Assembly: GCA_002428055.1 (NCBI GenBank)
Contig: DIZY01000146.1
Coordinates: 4,587-10,579 of the forward strand
DNA from: Helicobacteraceae bacterium UBA6016
GTDB taxonomy: Bacteria > Campylobacterota > Campylobacteria > Campylobacterales > UBA6016
Direction of reading: 5' to 3'
DNA length: 5,993 nt
The notes under the pieces are model-generated. The model was not told where the DNA came from. It ran no database searches and worked only from the letters and a program-made list of their open reading frames with translations. Shown here piece after piece: positions 5,750 to 5,993 of this stretch. Both the position numbers and the translations under genes were made by a program. Numbering within the stretch: position 1 is the first letter of the stretch; every line of letters starts with the position of its first letter.

Positions 5750-5859
5750 ATTAATACCGTAAAAATCAAAAAATCTGCCGCCAAAAAACGGTTAGCTTTA
5801 GTGCCATAGCGGCTAGCGTAGTGAGAATGGGCTTTTGCACATTTTTGCGTAAGGTAAAT
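5750..5859 (+). promoter_or_regulatory. Structured leader upstream of rlmB, class unknown
   Basis: The stretch between the candidate promoter and rlmB is clearly richer in G and C from 5776 to 5838 than the gaps around it, and holds no credible independent reading frame. GCCGC (5777-5781) can pair with GCGGC (5809-5813). GTTAGC (5791-5796) can pair with GCTAGC (5812-5817). The two helices share bases 5812-5813 and so exclude each other. A further small stem, AATG/CATT (5826-5829 with 5840-5843), and a wobble-rich GCGTA/TGCGT pairing (5816-5820 with 5846-5850) end just before the ribosome binding site. TAGCG and TAGTG each occur twice. I did not recognise any known riboswitch, 4.5S, 6S, tmRNA or RNase P RNA motif. 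It could be a cis-regulatory leader or a small RNA. Confidence 0.4.
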
Positions 5860-5993
5860 ATGTATATATATGGAAAACAAGTTTTTTGGCATCTGCTCGA
5901 AAATCATCCTGCTCTTATTGAAGAGGTTTATCTCGCAAAAGAGATTGACAAAAAAGAGTTTGGTAAAATAGTAAAGCTTGGCAAAAAAATAAT
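5860..5993 (+). CDS. rlmB: 23S rRNA (guanosine2251-2'-O)-methyltransferase RlmB / TrmH family, N-terminal part, cut by window edge
   Basis: This is the start of a SpoU/TrmH-family methyltransferase, most likely RlmB, which 2'-O-methylates G2251 in the P-loop of 23S rRNA. Only 44 codons are in the window. They cover the beginning of the small L30e-like RNA-binding domain: IYGKQVFWHLLE at about residues 3-14 and LIEEVYLAKEIDKK at about 19-32. These match the family pattern of I-Y-G followed by a helix and then -EVYLAK. The SAM-binding knot domain lies outside, so RlmB rather than another TrmH-like enzyme rests on the N-terminus and on gene order. The ATG at 5860-5862 has AAGG at 5851-5854, five bases upstream. 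An in-frame ATG at 5827 would add 11 residues but lacks a ribosome binding site and lies in the structured leader. Confidence 0.85.
   Translation, partial: MYIYGKQVFWHLLENHPALIEEVYLAKEIDKKEFGKIVKLGKKI

Noticed and set aside
5799..5830. Loose resemblance of the rlmB leader to parts of 5S rRNA (TTAGTG-CATAGCG, GTAGTGAGA).
   Set aside because: The order and pairing needed for a 5S rRNA or a fragment of it are absent; likely chance.
5827..5859. In-frame ATG at 5827 as an alternative rlmB start, or a short leader peptide.
   Set aside because: There is no ribosome binding site before it and the family N-terminus fits the ATG at 5860, which has AAGG five bases upstream.
1..5993. CRISPR arrays, insertion sequences, tRNA genes, attachment sites.
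   Set aside because: None seen: there are no regularly spaced repeats, transposase motifs, tRNA-like folds or terminal inverted repeats in the window.

Overview
The window looks like a chromosomal segment of a Campylobacterota (epsilonproteobacterial) genome. The evidence is an AT-rich sequence, a separate (unfused) nuoC and nuoD, a long NuoC typical of that group, extended -10 promoters behind T-tracts without a clear -35, and the gene order rsmE-rpmE-rsmI-rlmB, which I recall from Campylobacter jejuni. I cannot fix the genus from the sequence alone; Campylobacter, Sulfurimonas and Sulfurospirillum relatives all fit.

Left part (1-1914, minus strand): the head of a respiratory complex I operon in the order nuoA-nuoB-nuoC-nuoD, with nuoD cut by the left window edge. 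The genes are tightly packed: nuoA and nuoB overlap by 19 bases, the nuoB stop abuts the nuoC start, and each of nuoB, nuoC and nuoD has its own purine-rich ribosome binding site. Together they supply one membrane subunit and three peripheral-arm subunits, including the N2 iron-sulfur cluster protein.

The 197 bases upstream of nuoA (1915-2111) hold no gene. They contain two related single-centre palindromes, a candidate promoter and a hairpin-forming leader, and look like the regulatory region of the nuo operon.

Middle (2112-3848, minus strand): a stand-alone AAA ATPase of 578 residues with an uncharacterised, mostly helical N-terminal half. Its Walker B motif reads NE rather than DE. A lysine run just before the AAA module is encoded by an A8-G-A7 tract that contains an in-frame dnaX-type slippery heptamer.

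Right part (3919-5993, plus strand): a ribosome-maturation cluster, divergent from the AAA gene across a 70-base gap. It contains rsmE (16S m3U1498 methyltransferase), rpmE (zinc-type ribosomal protein L31, with its own promoter), rsmI (16S Cm1402 2'-O-methyltransferase) and the start of rlmB (23S Gm2251 2'-O-methyltransferase), cut by the right edge. rlmB appears to have its own promoter and a leader of about 110 bases with mutually exclusive helices.

Three of the complete genes (AAA gene, rsmE, rsmI) are best read with TTG starts. Most of the window is core housekeeping. The least explained parts are the rlmB leader, the nuo operator region and the AAA ATPase. I do not see convincing evidence of a new multi-gene system.
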